A DNA stretch of 64,000 bases from Muscardinus avellanarius. Lineage: Eukaryota; Chordata; Mammalia; Rodentia; Gliridae. How positions within the stretch are numbered: the stretch's first letter is position 1; every line of letters begins with the position of its first letter. Location of the stretch: contig OY726569.1 of assembly GCA_963383645.1 (NCBI GenBank), positions 25,553,054-25,617,053 on the forward strand, in the 5' to 3' direction. A program made the position numbers and the translations under genes. Under the pieces are notes generated by a model that made no database searches, was not told the origin of the DNA, and worked only from the letters and a program-made list of their open reading frames with translations. Positions 20,853-31,903 of this stretch are shown here, in pieces.

Positions 20853-21592
20853 ATTCTCTACTGAAAAACAAATATATATATATACTTCCACATACCCAAA
20901 ATAGTACTTAGAATTTGGACTATTATTCACATTTTTTTCATCTGTGCCCATTCTCTGCCTTGACTATGAAATGTAGAAAATTGAGTTAGGGAGTTCATGA
21001 AGAAGGCAAGCACCAACCAGGTTATTAACAATGACTTCCATCAAGAAACCTGGCACCTTCGGGGCGAAACCAAAGAGCCACACATTCAGAGAGCCGTGTG
21101 TAGTTCCTGTCTGCCAGCTGAGTCACACGTGGTGGGGTGGAAGTGCCCATGTTTTAAGTGGGGGCTTTTGGGGGTGGGGATAACTGTGGGGAACACGGAT
21201 TCTCTAGCGACATCTGGAGCCTCAAGATGCCTGGCATCTCACCGGGCACCTGGATTCTCATGATATCTCTACTTCTGGCTTCCGGGGTTCCGCCTCCTGT
21301 CCCCGCTGCAGGGTCACGTGGGGGGGAGGGACCTGGCCTATCAGACTAAATATGTAACTACCTCTTATCCATGGCCAAGACTCCATTTACTCAATTCTTC
21401 TGAGAAGGAATTTCTACCCATCCTGCAGATACCAGCTACAGCTACGCCCTCTTGGCATCTGCGTGCAATTTACTCATGCAGTCCATAGGCAAAATCTCAA
21501 TGTGAGAAATAAGCCCTGAGAGAAGGTGTGGTCGCTGGCCAAAAGTATTCTCCACTTTCAGATATTCTTTCATAACTATTATTCTTTTAACA
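20853..21592. other. unique sequence
   Basis: Contains a short (AT)n run at 20870-20884 and otherwise nothing recognised. Confidence 0.4.
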
Positions 21593-21657
21593 ATGATTCT
21601 TTTAACTCTCCACACGTGGAGAGTTAAAAGAATCATGATCTTACGTGGTGTAAGATC
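21593..21657. repeat. two abutting perfect inverted repeats
   Basis: A 44-bp palindrome (arms 21593-21613 and 21616-21636, 21 bp each, 2-base spacer 'ac') is directly followed by a second hairpin with 8-bp arms 'gatcttac'/'gtaagatc' (21637-21644, 21650-21657) and a 5-base loop. Part of the left arm ('attcttttaac') also occurs as a direct repeat at 21580-21590. Confidence 0.95.
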
Positions 21658-21744
21658 AGGACTGTGAGAGAAACTGAGTCCGTGGAAAATAAACTTTCTG
21701 GTAAATGTCCTCGGCTTTGTTCAAATGGTAATAAAAACTAGTTA

Positions 21745-22262
21745 GAATTTAGATGCAGTGGCAGCATTCCAGTCAGTAATTACAAATGCAGAACTCCTCC
21801 CTATCTTTGACCTTCATTACAATAGAGCCAAGGGCTGAAAGGAATCTTGACCTTTACACCTAGTGATAGCACTGCCTGGAGACAGAGCGACACCACCTGG
21901 TTAATAAGCCTATCGTTTGAGGAAAAGTGCTCAGCTGCTAGAGAAGTACATCTGACAACTAAATCTAAAAACTTCATGTTATTTCTTGGTGTTTACCTGC
22001 TAAACTGTGTTATGGGCTTGCTTAAGCTTTCAGACAGCAGATGGTATTACAGACAGAATCCAGCAGACATTCATCGAAATCCTCTAAATCATAAAGGTAC
22101 ACGGATTTCCCTACGCCAACTACATATATGAAAGCTGGAATCTCGGACTTCGCCCCCCATTCAGCTCAAAGGAGGTTGCTAGATAGAGAAGGACATTGGA
22201 CTAAGCCCTAGGAATAAAAGTTCCGAAAGGGTTAAAGAAAACTCTTAAAAACTGGATTCCTC
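21745..22262 (+). mobile_element. LTR-like element related to the one at 10812
   Basis: Shares 'ggaga.a.ag.g.caccacctgg.taa' with the 10812 element and has the same order downstream: TATA-like 'ctacatatatgaaagctgg' (about 22121) and a poly(A)-signal-like 'ggaataaaagttcc' (about 22210). Ends are not defined. The family is unidentified. Confidence 0.4.
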
Positions 22263-22779
22263 AAGTGATTTTGGGTGTGACTTTTGTTCTTCTGGAATTA
22301 GCCCACTAAAAGCCTCTGCAGCTGCAAGGCCAAAGGGGCTGATTCAGAGCACAAGACCCACCTGGGGTCATGGGACTGGTTTCAATCACAAAGACCTGTG
22401 ATGTCACAGGCCTTTACTTTTGTCTTGTTCAGGGTTGGTAATCTGCATGTGTATCTCTCTATTGTATTTTGGGTGTTTGCACTTTTTTTACTAGAGAATC
22501 ACTGGGAAATGGGAATATATAAAAATCTTGTGTCTAGAATAAAGTGTTCGATTGCACAAGAAGCATTGATCCATGTTAGATTCTTTCCAAAAAGAGCCGC
22601 AAATAGGAACTTAAAGAAATTTATTTCCTAGAAGGGAAAGAATCGCTGCAGATAAGTGTCTGCAGTACGGGCACCCTATCCTCCCCCATCTTTTCTGAGA
22701 TCGATCGCGAGTGGACTCGCGCCCCAACTGAGCAAAGTCTGTGGCACCATCCCTTTCTTCTTTTTCTTTTTCTTTCTTT
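22263..22779. other. unique sequence
   Basis: No feature recognised. Pyrimidine-rich at the right edge (SINE tail). Confidence 0.35.
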
Positions 22780-22985
22780 CTTTTTTTTTTTTTGTGGTAC
22801 TAGGGATGGAATCCAGGGGCATTCTACCTCCAGCAAAACCCCAGCCCTATTTTCTTTATTTTGAAACGGGGTCTCACTGAGTTGCAAAGGGCCTCACTAA
22901 GTAGCTGAGGCTGGCCACGAGCCCAGTCCTCCTGTCTCAGCCTCCCAAATGCTGGGATTACAAGTGTGCACCACCACACCCAGAC
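22780..22985 (-). mobile_element. B1-dID SINE, type A
   Basis: Full-length antisense, 'gtggtactagggatgg' to 'accaccacacccaga'. 'catccct' flanks on both sides suggest the target-site duplication. Confidence 0.9.
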
Positions 22986-23195
22986 ATCCCTCTCAATCCT
23001 ACCATTCAGCACCTTCCAGCCTGAACCATAACAAACTCTGCTGAGCTCAAAATCAGTATTTAATCTTCTGTGTTACAACTTTGCTTTCGTGTCCCCTGCT
23101 ATTGTCTGAATCCTGAGGGAGGAACATTTTTCATCTCTGCCTTGTTAGTGTCAGTCACAGTGGCACATGCAAGATGCTTTAAAAATGACCTGTGA

Positions 23196-24575
23196 CTGAC
23201 CAGTGAAACAGAATAGAAGATACAGAAACAAACCCACACACCTATAGTCAATTAATCTTTGACAAAGAGGCCAAACTCATACACTGGAGAAAAGACAGCC
23301 TTTTCAACAAATGGTGCTGGGAGAACTGGCTATCCATTTGTAGAAAGATGGAACTAAATCCTTACCTCTCACTGTGCACAGGAATCAACTCAAGGTGAAT
23401 CAAAGACTTAGAAATTAGACCAGAGACTGTGAAGTTATTAGAGGAGGGCATAGGATCAACACTCCAACATATAGGCACAGGCAGTAACTTTCTCAACAAG
23501 ACTTCCAAAGTGCAGAAAATTAAAACAAGAGTTAACAAGTGGAATGGCATCAAAATAAAAAGTTTCTTCTCATCAAAGGAAACCATCAAGAACCTAAAGA
23601 GAAAGCCTATAGAATGGGAGATCTTTACCAGCCACCACTCTAATAGAGGGCTAATATCCAGAATATATAAAGAGCTCAAAAGACTCTACACTAGCAAAAC
23701 AAATAACTCAGTCAAGAAATGGGCAACTGAATTGAATAGACACTTCACAAAAGAAGTGGCCAATAGATACAGGAAAAGATGTTCAACATCATTAGCCATC
23801 AGGGAGATGCAAATCAAAACTACAATGAGATTCCATACAATCCCAATCAGAGTCTCAAGCATAAAGAAATCAAATAACAACAAATGCTGGTGAGGATGTG
23901 GGGAAAGAAGAACTCTTTTTACACTGTTAATGGGAGTGCAAACTAATTCAGCCACTAGGGAGATCAGTGTGGAGATTCCTTAGAAAACTGGGAATGGATC
24001 CACCATATGATCTGGCCATACCACTCCTGGGTATCTTTCCAAAGGACTTGAAATCAGAGAACTACAGTAACATATGCATACCCATGTTCATAGCAGCACA
24101 ATTCGTAATAGCCAAAATATGGAACCAAGCTAAGTCTCCATCAACAGATGAATGAATTGCAAAATTATCGAAATACACACAATGGAATTCTACTCAGCTA
24201 TAAAGAAGAACAAACTCATGTCATTTGCAAGAAGATGGAAAGACCTGGAGAACATTAAGTGAGACTAGCCAAACACAGGAAGAGAAGAGACATATATGTA
24301 TTCTCTAATATGCCCAAACTAGGGAGTATTAGGAATGCCAGAGGGACTGTAGATAATGGAGGGGAAACCTCAGCAAAGCTAGAATGGAAGGAGAGGAGAG
24401 GAAGAAGGGTGAGGCTGACTAATGGAGGAGCTACATCCGAGTATGTGTATAAGTGTGAATGTAGCGTGGTTAACCTGGAAACTCATTGTTCGGAGGGGAA
24501 GAAAGAGAAGTGGGGGGAGGACATCAAGCACGGTCTGAATGTATGCCATTTTCAATATGATCCACATAAAAATTT
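23196..24575 (+). mobile_element. 5'-truncated L1 with target-site duplication
   Basis: Sense ORF2 C-terminal third plus 3'UTR: 'catcattagccatcaggga' (23788), 'ggaattctactcagctata' (24183), then a purine-rich 3'UTR. The 15-bp sequence 'aaaaatgacctgtga' at 23181-23195 recurs at the 3' junction (about 24577-24591). The ORF2 frame is broken by stops into pieces of 154 and 62 codons, so the copy is dead. It is less diverged than the L1M pieces. Confidence 0.92.
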
Positions 24576-24660
24576 AAAAAATGACCTGTGAATTAAACTG
24601 CTCTGAAGTACAGACTTTAGAAAGAGCTGTTTTTGTTAGATGAGCACCAATTAAGTTTTT

Positions 24661-24946
24661 GGATTTTTTAAAAATGTTTTTGGGGCTTTTGTTTTTATTT
24701 ATTGGTGCATTGTAGTCATAAGTCATTATGAGGCACAAGACGGCACACATCTCTCACTTAGCCCTCCCCCAATTCCCACACCACTTCCTCCTCCTCCCTC
24801 CTACCCAGTTTGGCTTAGTTGCTGAGAGGCCTCACTGATGTTGTTTGTATTTTTAATGCTTGCTATTTTAACTGGGGTTAGATGAAATCTCAGGGTATTT
24901 TTTATTTGCATCTTTCTAGTTGCTAACGATGTTGAACATTTTTTCA
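24661..24946 (-). mobile_element. short L1 fragment with internal deletion
   Basis: Antisense of L1 3' sequence: 'taactggggttagatgaaat', 'gttgctaacgatgttgaaca'. Flanked by 'accaattaagtttt' at 24647-24660 and 24947-24960, a 14-bp duplication. ORF2 sequence joins straight to 3'UTR, so about 600 bases are deleted. Confidence 0.8.
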
Positions 24947-25032
24947 TACCAATTAAGTTTTGACCTGGGAATAAGAACACATGGGGCCCTCTGGGACTTC
25001 GTTTGGCTGAATTCCATCCTTGCTGGACACAC

Positions 25033-25234
25033 TTTTTTTTTTTTTTTTTTTTTTTTTTTGCCGTACCGAAATGGAACCCTCAGGGGCATTCAACCTCAGA
25101 GCTACACTCCCAGCCCCACTTTTTAGTCTCTTTTTATGCTTGAAACAGGGTCTTGCTGAGTTGCAAAGGGCATTGCTAAGTAGCTGAGGCTGGCCACGAA
25201 CCGCGATCCTCCACTGTCAGCCTCCCGAATACTC
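25033..25234 (-). mobile_element. B1-dID SINE, type A, head missing
   Basis: 28-T tail, 'gccgtaccgaaatgg', then the B1 half to 'gtcagcctcccgaatact'. The last 40 bases of the head are absent. Confidence 0.85.
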
Positions 25235-25445
25235 CTTTTTAGAGATAGCTAAAAAGAAGCATGTGTGAGGCATGGGAAGTATCAACACTAAATTATAAGG
25301 GAAGCAGTGGGAGGAAAGACTGGGAAAATTGAAACCAAACAAAGCTAACTGAACTCTCACGTGCTGAGCTGAGGGAATGAAGGGTAAAAGAAAAAGAGAC
25401 CCACAGATCTGAGAGCTAGTAAAGAACGTTAAACTATACTATACT
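25235..25445. other. unique sequence
   Basis: Purine-rich, nothing recognised. Confidence 0.35.
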
Positions 25446-25521
25446 TTTTTTTTTTTTCAGTACTGGGGGTGGAACCCAGGGGCATTCTACCTCCGAGCTA
25501 CAGCCCCAGCCTGATTTTTAA

Positions 25522-25607
25522 TTATGTATTTATGTATTTATGTATTTATGTATTTATGTATTTATGTATTTATGTATTTATTTATTTATTTATTTATTTA
25601 TTTATTT
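25522..25607. repeat. (TTTATGTA)n(TTTA)n microsatellite
   Basis: Mixed TATG/TTTA tetranucleotides, the expanded antisense tail of the nested SINE. Confidence 0.9.
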
Positions 25608-25774
25608 TTGGTGGTACTGGGGATGGAACCCAGGGGCCTTCTACCTCCGGGCTACACTCCTAGACCTATTTTATATTTTATTTGGAAACAGGGTCTCTTA
25701 AGCCAGCTGTGCGATTCTCCTGTCTCAGCCTCCCAAGCACTGGGATTACAAGCATGCGCCACCACGCCCGGCTT
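25608..25774 (-). mobile_element. B1-dID SINE, type B, nested
   Basis: Type B body ('ctacactcctagacctatt', 'gtctcttaagccagctgtg') with a short deletion in the B1 half. Confidence 0.9.
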
Positions 25775-25931
25775 TTTATTCTTTATTTTGAAACAGGGTC
25801 TACCTGAGTGGCAAAGGACCTCACTAAGTAGCTGAGGCTGTCCACGAACCATGATCCTCCTGTCTCAGCCTCCCGAATGCTGGGATTACAAGTGTGCACC
25901 ACAATGCCCGGCTAAACTACATGTTTTTTGT

Positions 25932-26144
25932 TGTGGTGGTGGTGGTGGTGGTACTAGAGATTGAACCCATAAGCATTCTACCTCTGATCTACACCTCCAG
26001 CCCTATTTCATTTTTTGTTTTGAATCAGGGTCTCACTAAGTTGCAGAGGGCCTCTCTATTGCTGAGGCTGACCTAGAACCTGTGATCCTCCTGTCTTAGC
26101 CTTCCAAGTACTGTGATTACAAGTGTGTGACACCATGCCAAGCT
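25932..26144 (-). mobile_element. B1-dID SINE, old, with (GGT)n
   Basis: A short (GTG)n run precedes 'ggtactagagattgaaccc'. The B1 half ends 'gtgacaccatgccaagct'. Confidence 0.85.
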
Positions 26145-26442
26145 GCTATATATGTTTTTAAATATTGGTTGAGCTATAATGATTAAGATTACTACCAAAA
26201 GAGGTGAAATCAAGAGCAGGTAATCTTTTTTCTTTTTTAATTACAGAGCTGTTTGTATAATCGACAGTGACTTTTGTATTCAACTAATGAAACTTTCAAA
26301 CCTACTTAATCATAAGATTTTTCTAGCGTTTACTTAAGAGTAGAGAATGTTAGAAGAAAAGATTTCTATTGTTTATGTTTTTATGTATGTACTGAATATG
26401 TAAAATATGATGTTTTAGATTTTATTATTAAAGTACATTCAC
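26145..26442. other. unique AT-rich sequence
   Basis: No feature recognised. Confidence 0.4.
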
Positions 26443-26671
26443 AGCTGGACGTGGTGGCGCACGCTTGTAATCCCAGTGCTTGGGAGGCTAAGACAGGAGG
26501 ATCGCACAGGTTCGAAGCCAGCCTCAGCTACTTAGTGAGGCTCTCAGCAACTTAGTGAGACCCTGTTTCCAAATAAAGCATAAAATAGGGCTGGGAGTAT
26601 AGCCCGGAGGTAGAAAGTCTCTGGGTTCCATCACCAGCACAAATAAATAAATAAATAAACAAACAAACAAA
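26443..26671 (+). mobile_element. B1-dID SINE, A/B hybrid, with (AAAT)(AAAC) tail
   Basis: Head like type B ('gcacaggttcgaagccagc') but ID end 'gggttccatcaccagcac' like type A. 'acattcac' flanks both sides. Confidence 0.85.
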
Positions 26672-26689
26672 CATTCACATGTTGATTAA

Positions 26690-26757
26690 TAGGGTTGGGG
26701 ACTGTAGCTCAATGGTGAGCAATCGCTTAGCACAGTCAAGCCCTCAGCACTAAGAAA
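26690..26757 (+). mobile_element. ID-like SINE remnant
   Basis: 'ggactgtagctcaatggt' and 'cgcttagcac' follow the ID A-box side. The B-box end is eroded and there is no B1 half. Confidence 0.5.
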
Positions 26758-26945
26758 GAAAAATCTTCGTTTTCTCTTATTCCTATCCCCTCTATCACAC
26801 TTTTCGATCAGCCATTTTTACTACTTTAAAGTGCATTCTTCCAGTTTTCTTGTGTGCTTATCCAAGTGAATAATTCATTATTGATTTACTTTTGACTTTC
26901 TTACACTATCTGTATTTTGCTTCTTGCTTTTAAAACACTCTGGAA

Positions 26946-27150
26946 AAGCCGGGCGTGGTGGTGCATGCTTGTAATCCCAGCATTCAGGAGGCTGAGACAG
27001 GAGGATCTCAGACAGCCTCAGCTACTTAGTGAGGCCCTTTGCAACTCAATGAGACCCTGTTTCCAAATAAAGAAAAAAAATAGGACAGGAGCTGTAGCTT
27101 GGGGGTCGAATGTCCCTGGGTTCCATCCCCGGACCCAGAAAGAAAAAAGC
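26946..27150 (+). mobile_element. B1-dID SINE, type C
   Basis: ID half 'ggacaggagctgtagcttg' and end 'ccatccccggaccc'. 'tctggaaaa' on both sides is the target-site duplication. Confidence 0.9.
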
Positions 27151-27224
27151 ATTCTGGAAAACTTTCCTCTCTCTATATCAAGATGAAAAATGTTTAAACT
27201 AAGGAGACTATTAGCATGACAAGT

Positions 27225-27422
27225 CTTTTTTTTTTTTTTTTCGGGTCTAGGATGGAACCCAGGGGCATTCTACCTCCGAACTACACCCCTGCCCTATTTT
27301 TTATTCTTTATTTTGAAAAAGGGTCTCACTAAGTTACAGAGGGCTTCACTAAGTAGCTGAGGCTGTCCCTGCTGGTCTCAGCCTCCCAAATGCTGGGATT
27401 ATAAGCATGTGCCACCATGTCT
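27225..27422 (-). mobile_element. B1-dID SINE, type C
   Basis: Poly(T), 'cgggtctaggatggaaccc', 'acacccctgccctatt'. A 20-base deletion in the B1 half. Confidence 0.9.
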
Positions 27423-28048
27423 ATGGGTTGAATGGATTGCAACATTCCTGAACTATACTTCTCTAATAATTATTTGATATATTTTACTTTGATTTTCCTC
27501 ATCAATAAAAGCTCTATTGTGGCAGGCTTGTACCAAAAATTTGATTATCATTCTGTAAATAAAAGTAAATTATAGCAAAAATGATGTATCTGGGATTTTC
27601 TTCAAAATAAAGTAAGGAGTGTAGATAACACGAGCTTGGCATAAATTGGTTCACCATAGAGTATTCTAGCTTTTTATTAGGCTTGAACTTTTCAAAATAA
27701 AAGGTCTCAGAAATATGTCGTGATAATCAGGTATCTTGGAAAAAAAACTATGTTTTTAGAAATACAAGATTTCTTTGGTTAAAAATTAATGAATTTCAGA
27801 AATATTTCCCCAAAGATAGGAACTAATTTTACAAAATTATCCACCAGTCACCGGGGAATGTCAAATACCACGTGGGCCACCGAAAGCACAGGAAATGTAA
27901 AACAATAATGAACTACGGACTGCGAGAGAAATTCAACCCTTTCATCAACAAACTTTCTGATCCAAAAGACTGAAGGCAATACAGAAGTCCACGTATACAC
28001 AGCAAATCAGAGTTCAGAACGGCGAGACTGGATCAAAATAACAGATGG
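27423..28048. other. unique AT-rich sequence
   Basis: More than 600 bases with no gene or repeat I can support. Confidence 0.4.
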
Positions 28049-28460
28049 AACCCAGTGTGGTGGCGCACGCTTGTAATCCCAGCGTTTGGGAGGCTGAGAC
28101 AGGAGGATCGCAGGTTCACAGCCAGCCTCAGCTACTTAGTGAGGCCTCCAAAACTTAGTGAGAGTCTGTTTCAAAATAAAGAATGAAGCCGGGCGTGGTG
28201 GCGCACACTTGTAATCCCCGCGCTTGGGAGACAGAGACAGGAGGATCGGGCAGGTTCGAAGCCAGCCGCGTGCGCTAGTTTAGGAGACCCTGTTTCCAAA
28301 TAAAAATGTAAAAGTAGGTCTGGGAGTGTAGCCCGGAGGTAGAAGGGCTTCCAGGAACCCCAGTACCACCAAAAAAATAAAGAAAGAAAGAAAGAATGAA
28401 TGAAACATAGGGCTGGGGGTGTAGCTCTGAGGTAGGATGCCCCTGGGTCCAATCCCCAGT
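28049..28460 (+). mobile_element. B1-dID SINE, type A, split by nested type B
   Basis: B1 half at 28049-28187, ID half from about 28405 ('gggctgggggtgtagctctg'). Confidence 0.9.
28188..28403 (+). mobile_element. B1-dID SINE, type B, nested, (GAAA) tail
   Basis: Canonical type B body ('gtctgggagtgtagcccgg', 'cttccaggaaccccagt') with a GAAA/GAAT tail to 28403. Confidence 0.92.

Positions 28461-28505
<45 letters not shown>
28461..28505. repeat. (AAT)n microsatellite
   Basis: About 14 AAT units after the host SINE end. Confidence 0.95.
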
Positions 28506-28506
<1 letters not shown>

Positions 28507-28510
28507 AGAT

Positions 28511-28735
28511 GGAGCTGAGCATGTGGCGGATGCTTGTAATCCCAGCACTTGGGAGGTGGAGACAGGAGGATCACGGTTCACAGACAGCCTCAGCTACTTA
28601 GTGAGGCTCTTTACAACTCAGTGAGACCTTGTTTCAAAATAAAAAATAAAAAAAATAGGGCTAGAGGTGTAGCTCGGAGTTAGAATGCCCCTGGGTTCCA
28701 GCCCTAGTACCGCAAAAAATAATAATAAAAAAAGA
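28511..28735 (+). mobile_element. B1-dID SINE, type A
   Basis: Full-length, ending 'ccagccctagtaccgc' with an AAT/A tail. Confidence 0.9.
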
Positions 28736-28758
28736 ATATGTTTGTAAAAACATATATC

Positions 28759-28790
28759 CTGCCAGGCATGGTGGCTCATGCTGTATGTAG
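28759..28790 (+). mobile_element. SINE head fragment
   Basis: Only 'gccaggcatggtggctcatg' survives, joined to unrelated DNA. Confidence 0.5.
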
Positions 28791-29075
28791 GAAAGCAACT
28801 GACTTTTATAGTTAATCTTGGATTCTGCAACCCTCTGCAACCCTGCCCTTTCATACTACAAGATGGTTTTTTGTCAGTTGTTTCTGATAGACAATGGTGT
28901 CATCTATAAACCAAGTTCTCTTTCTTCTCAGGATGCCTTTTATTTTCTTGTCTGATTGTGTGAGCTAGTCTTCCCTTATGATGTTGAGCGGGAATGACAA
29001 CAGCACACCCTTGCCTTGTCACTGATCTCGAAGGAAACATCTATTTCCTCACCATTATAAGGTTAGCTGCAGGGT

Positions 29076-29077
<2 letters not shown>

Positions 29078-29124
<47 letters not shown>
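29078..29124. repeat. (TG)n microsatellite
   Basis: About 22 TG units at the tail side of a minus-strand SINE. Confidence 0.95.
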
Positions 29125-29126
<2 letters not shown>

Positions 29127-29129
29127 TGG

Positions 29130-29341
29130 GGGTTTGCAGTACTGGGGTTTGAACCCAGGGGGATTCTACCTCCGAGCTCTCCCCCAGCCCTATTTTTTTA
29201 TTCTTTATTCTTTATTTTGAAATAGGGTCTCACTGAGTTGCAAAGGGTCTCACTAAGTAGCCGAGGCTGTCTGCGAACCGGGAGCCTCCTGTCTCCGCCT
29301 CCCAAGTCCTGGGATTACATGAGTGCGCCCCCACACCCGGC
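29130..29341 (-). mobile_element. B1-dID SINE, type A
   Basis: 'gcagtactggggtttgaaccc' to 'gcccccacacccggc'. Flanked by 'tagctgcagggtttt' and 'tagctgtagggtttt'. Confidence 0.9.
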
Positions 29342-29356
29342 TAGCTGTAGGGTTTT

Positions 29357-29413
29357 TAGTGGTACTGGGGGTGGAACTTAGAGGCTTTCTACCTCCAGGC
29401 TATACTCCCAGAC

Positions 29414-29475
<62 letters not shown>

Positions 29476-29632
29476 TATATATATATATATACATATATAA
29501 TTTTTTTTTAAACAGGGTCTCACTAAGTTGCTGAGAGTCTAAGTAGCTGAGGCTGGCTTCAAACCTGTGCGATCCTCCTGTCTCAGCCTCCCAAGCGTGG
29601 GGATTACAAGTGTGCGCCACCACGCCCGGCTT
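29357..29632 (-). mobile_element. B1-dID SINE, type B, with an (AT)n in its linker
   Basis: Type B body split by an (AT)n tract at 29418-29500 in the linker, an in-element microsatellite expansion. Uses the same 'tagctgtagggtttt' target as its neighbour. Confidence 0.9.
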
Positions 29633-29675
29633 AGCTGTAGGGTTTTTTTTTTTTTTTTTAGCTGTAGGGTTTTTG
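29633..29675. repeat. direct repeat around a poly(T) run
   Basis: 'tagctgtagggtttt' at 29633 and about 29659 brackets about 18 T. It reads either as a tail-only retroposed insertion on the minus strand or as slippage. Confidence 0.6.
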
Positions 29676-29917
29676 AAGATGTACTTTCTCAAGCTGAGGA
29701 AGCTCGCCTCTATCCCTAGTTTTCTAAGACTTTATGAGTAGATGTCAGTTTTTGTCAAATGTCTTTTCTGTGCCCATATATGATTACATGTTTTTTCTCT
29801 TTAGACTGTTGATATGATGGATTATATTGGTTTTTTACTACTGAGGTAGGCCTGCATATATACAATTTGGCTGCCGCGTGTACATTGATTAATATTTTTG
29901 CGTGTGAGTGAGGAGGG

Positions 29918-30113
29918 GTTACTGGGGATTGAACCCAGAGGCTTTCTATTTCTGAGCTACACTCTCAGCCGTTTTTATTTTTTGTTTTTGAAACAGGTTC
30001 TTTCTAGGTGACTGAGAGTCTTGCTACTTGCTGGGGTCATCCTCAAACTTGTGACCTTCCTGTCCTCAGCCTCCCAAGTCCTGGGATTTCAGGTGTGAGT
30101 CTCCATACCCTGC
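29918..30113 (-). mobile_element. B1-dID SINE, old
   Basis: 'gttactggggattgaaccc' to 'gtctccataccctgctt'. Diverged B1 half. Confidence 0.8.
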
Positions 30114-30224
30114 TTCATTGTTGGGTTTGATTGACCAATATGTCACTGAGGATTTTTGGATCTGCGTATATGTGTGATATTACTTTGTAATTCTCCTTTC
30201 TGGTTGTCTGGTTTTGATATGAGC

Positions 30225-30288
30225 GTAAGGAGGGCCGTATAGAGTCAGGAGGGCCATGTAGAGTAAGGAGGGCCGTATAGAGTGAGGT
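30225..30288. repeat. three-copy 20-bp minisatellite
   Basis: Three imperfect copies of 'aggagggccgtatagagt' inside L1 sequence. Confidence 0.85.
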
Positions 30289-30319
30289 ACAAAGTGCTCC
30301 TATTCTCTTTTCCTTTTTT

Positions 30320-30537
30320 TCTTTTTTTTTTTTTTTGTGGTAGTGGGGATTGAACCGAGGGACATTTTACCTTCAAGCTATACCCCGAACCCTATTTTTT
30401 ATTCTTTTAATTTGAAACAAGGGCCCACTAAGTTGTGAAGGGCCTCACAAGTTGCAGAAGCTGGCCATGAACCTGCGATCCTCCCGTCTCAGCCTCCTAA
30501 GTACTGGGATTACAAGTGTGTGTCACCACGCCAGCTG
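30320..30537 (-). mobile_element. B1-dID SINE, type A
   Basis: Poly(T), 'gtggtagtggggattgaacc', ends 'tgtcaccacgccagct'. 'aaagtgctcct' repeats on both sides as the target-site duplication. Confidence 0.9.
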
Positions 30538-30671
30538 AAAGTGCTCCTCTTGATTTTAATTTCTGTAAGCTATTATGGCGAAGCAGCATCATTTCTTTCT
30601 TAAATGTTTGGTAGGTCTCAGTGGACCTATCTGGACTTTTGATTTCTGTTTTATTTATTTATTTTTATTTT

Positions 30672-30879
30672 CTTTTTTTGGGTATTGGGGATTGAACCTA
30701 GGGGCATTCGACCTCTGTGCTATATTTCCAGCCCTATTTTTTATTCTTTATTTTGAAACAGGGTCTCCCTGAGTTGCAGAGGGCCTCACTAAGTAGCTGG
30801 GGCTGGCCGCAAACTTGCGATCCTCCTGTCTCAGCCTCCCAAGTACTGGGATTACAAGTGTGCGCCACCATGCCCGGCT
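30672..30879 (-). mobile_element. B1-dID SINE, type A
   Basis: Full-length antisense. Flanks 'tttctgtttta' on both sides in L1 sequence. Confidence 0.9.
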
Positions 30880-30913
30880 TGCTTTCTGTTTTAGAAGATA
30901 GTAAATTGTTGAT

Positions 30914-31121
30914 TTGCAGGTGTGGTGCGATAGCTTGTGATCTCGGTACTTGGTGAGGCTGAGACAGGAGGATCAAAGGTTTAAAGCCAACCTCAGCAAT
31001 TTAGCGAGGCTCTCAGAAACCTAGTGAGAACTTTTTTTCAAATAAGAAATTAAACCAGGCTGGATGTGTTTCTTAAAGGTAGAATATCTCTGGGTTCTAT
31101 CCCTAGTGCCCCCAAAATAAA
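30914..31121 (+). mobile_element. B1-dID SINE, old
   Basis: Head 'gcaggtgtggtgcgatagc', ID end 'gttctatccctagtgcc'. 'attgttgatt' flanks both sides. Confidence 0.85.
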
Positions 31122-31142
31122 AAAAAATTGTTGATTCAATTT

Positions 31143-31143
<1 letters not shown>

Positions 31144-31195
<52 letters not shown>
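31144..31195. repeat. (AT)n microsatellite
   Basis: About 24 AT units. Confidence 0.95.
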
Positions 31196-31196
<1 letters not shown>

Positions 31197-31339
31197 TAAT
31201 CAGATGATCTATTTCTCCTAATGTGAGCTTTGATAGAATGTATCTTTCAAGGAGTTGGCCCATTATTCCTAAATTATCAAATTTATGGACATAAAATTGG
31301 TCAGTCTTTTATTATTCTTTTAATGCCCATAGAACAATA

Positions 31340-31544
31340 TATTTTTTTTCTGTACTAGGGATGGAACCCAGAGGCATTCTACCTCTGAACTATACTTCCA
31401 GCCCTATTTTTATTCTTTATTTTGAACCAGGGTCTCACTGAGTTGCAAAGGGCCTCAAAGTAGCCAAGGCTGGTTGCGAACTGTGATCCTCCTGTCTCAG
31501 CCTCACGAATGCTGGGATTACTAGCGTGTGTCACTACATCCAGC
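31340..31544 (-). mobile_element. B1-dID SINE, type A
   Basis: 'ctgtactagggatggaaccc' to 'gtcactacatccagct'. Moderately diverged. Confidence 0.88.
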
Positions 31545-31903
31545 TCTCTTTCATTTATTATATTAGCAATTTGTTCATTTTTTTCTTGGTTAGCCAGGCT
31601 AGAGTTTTATAAACTTAATCTTTTCAAAGAAATAATCTTTGCTTTCATTCAATTTATCTATTTTCTGCTTTCAATTTTATTGATTTCTGTTCTAATCTTT
31701 ATTATAACTTTTGTTCTGTTTCATTTAACTTGTTCTCTAATTTCCCAAGGTGGTAGCTGTTTCTCCTTGCCCAGACTGTGGTTTATTTTGGTCTTTTCGA
31801 TGTGAATTTGAGAATGTTTATTCTGCTGTTGGATAAAGTAATCTACACCTGTCTATGTAGACACAGTTGATTGACGGTGTCACCGGGTTCAACTACATCC
31901 ATA

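Larger units (their letters stand above)
25446..25914 (-). mobile_element. B1-dID SINE, type A, split by nested type B
   Basis: ID half at 25446-25521, B1 half at 25775-25914. The linker holds a microsatellite and a nested type B copy. Confidence 0.9.

Noticed and set aside
23429..23893. 154-codon plus frame
   Set aside because: A remnant of L1 ORF2 in a 5'-truncated element, not an independent gene.
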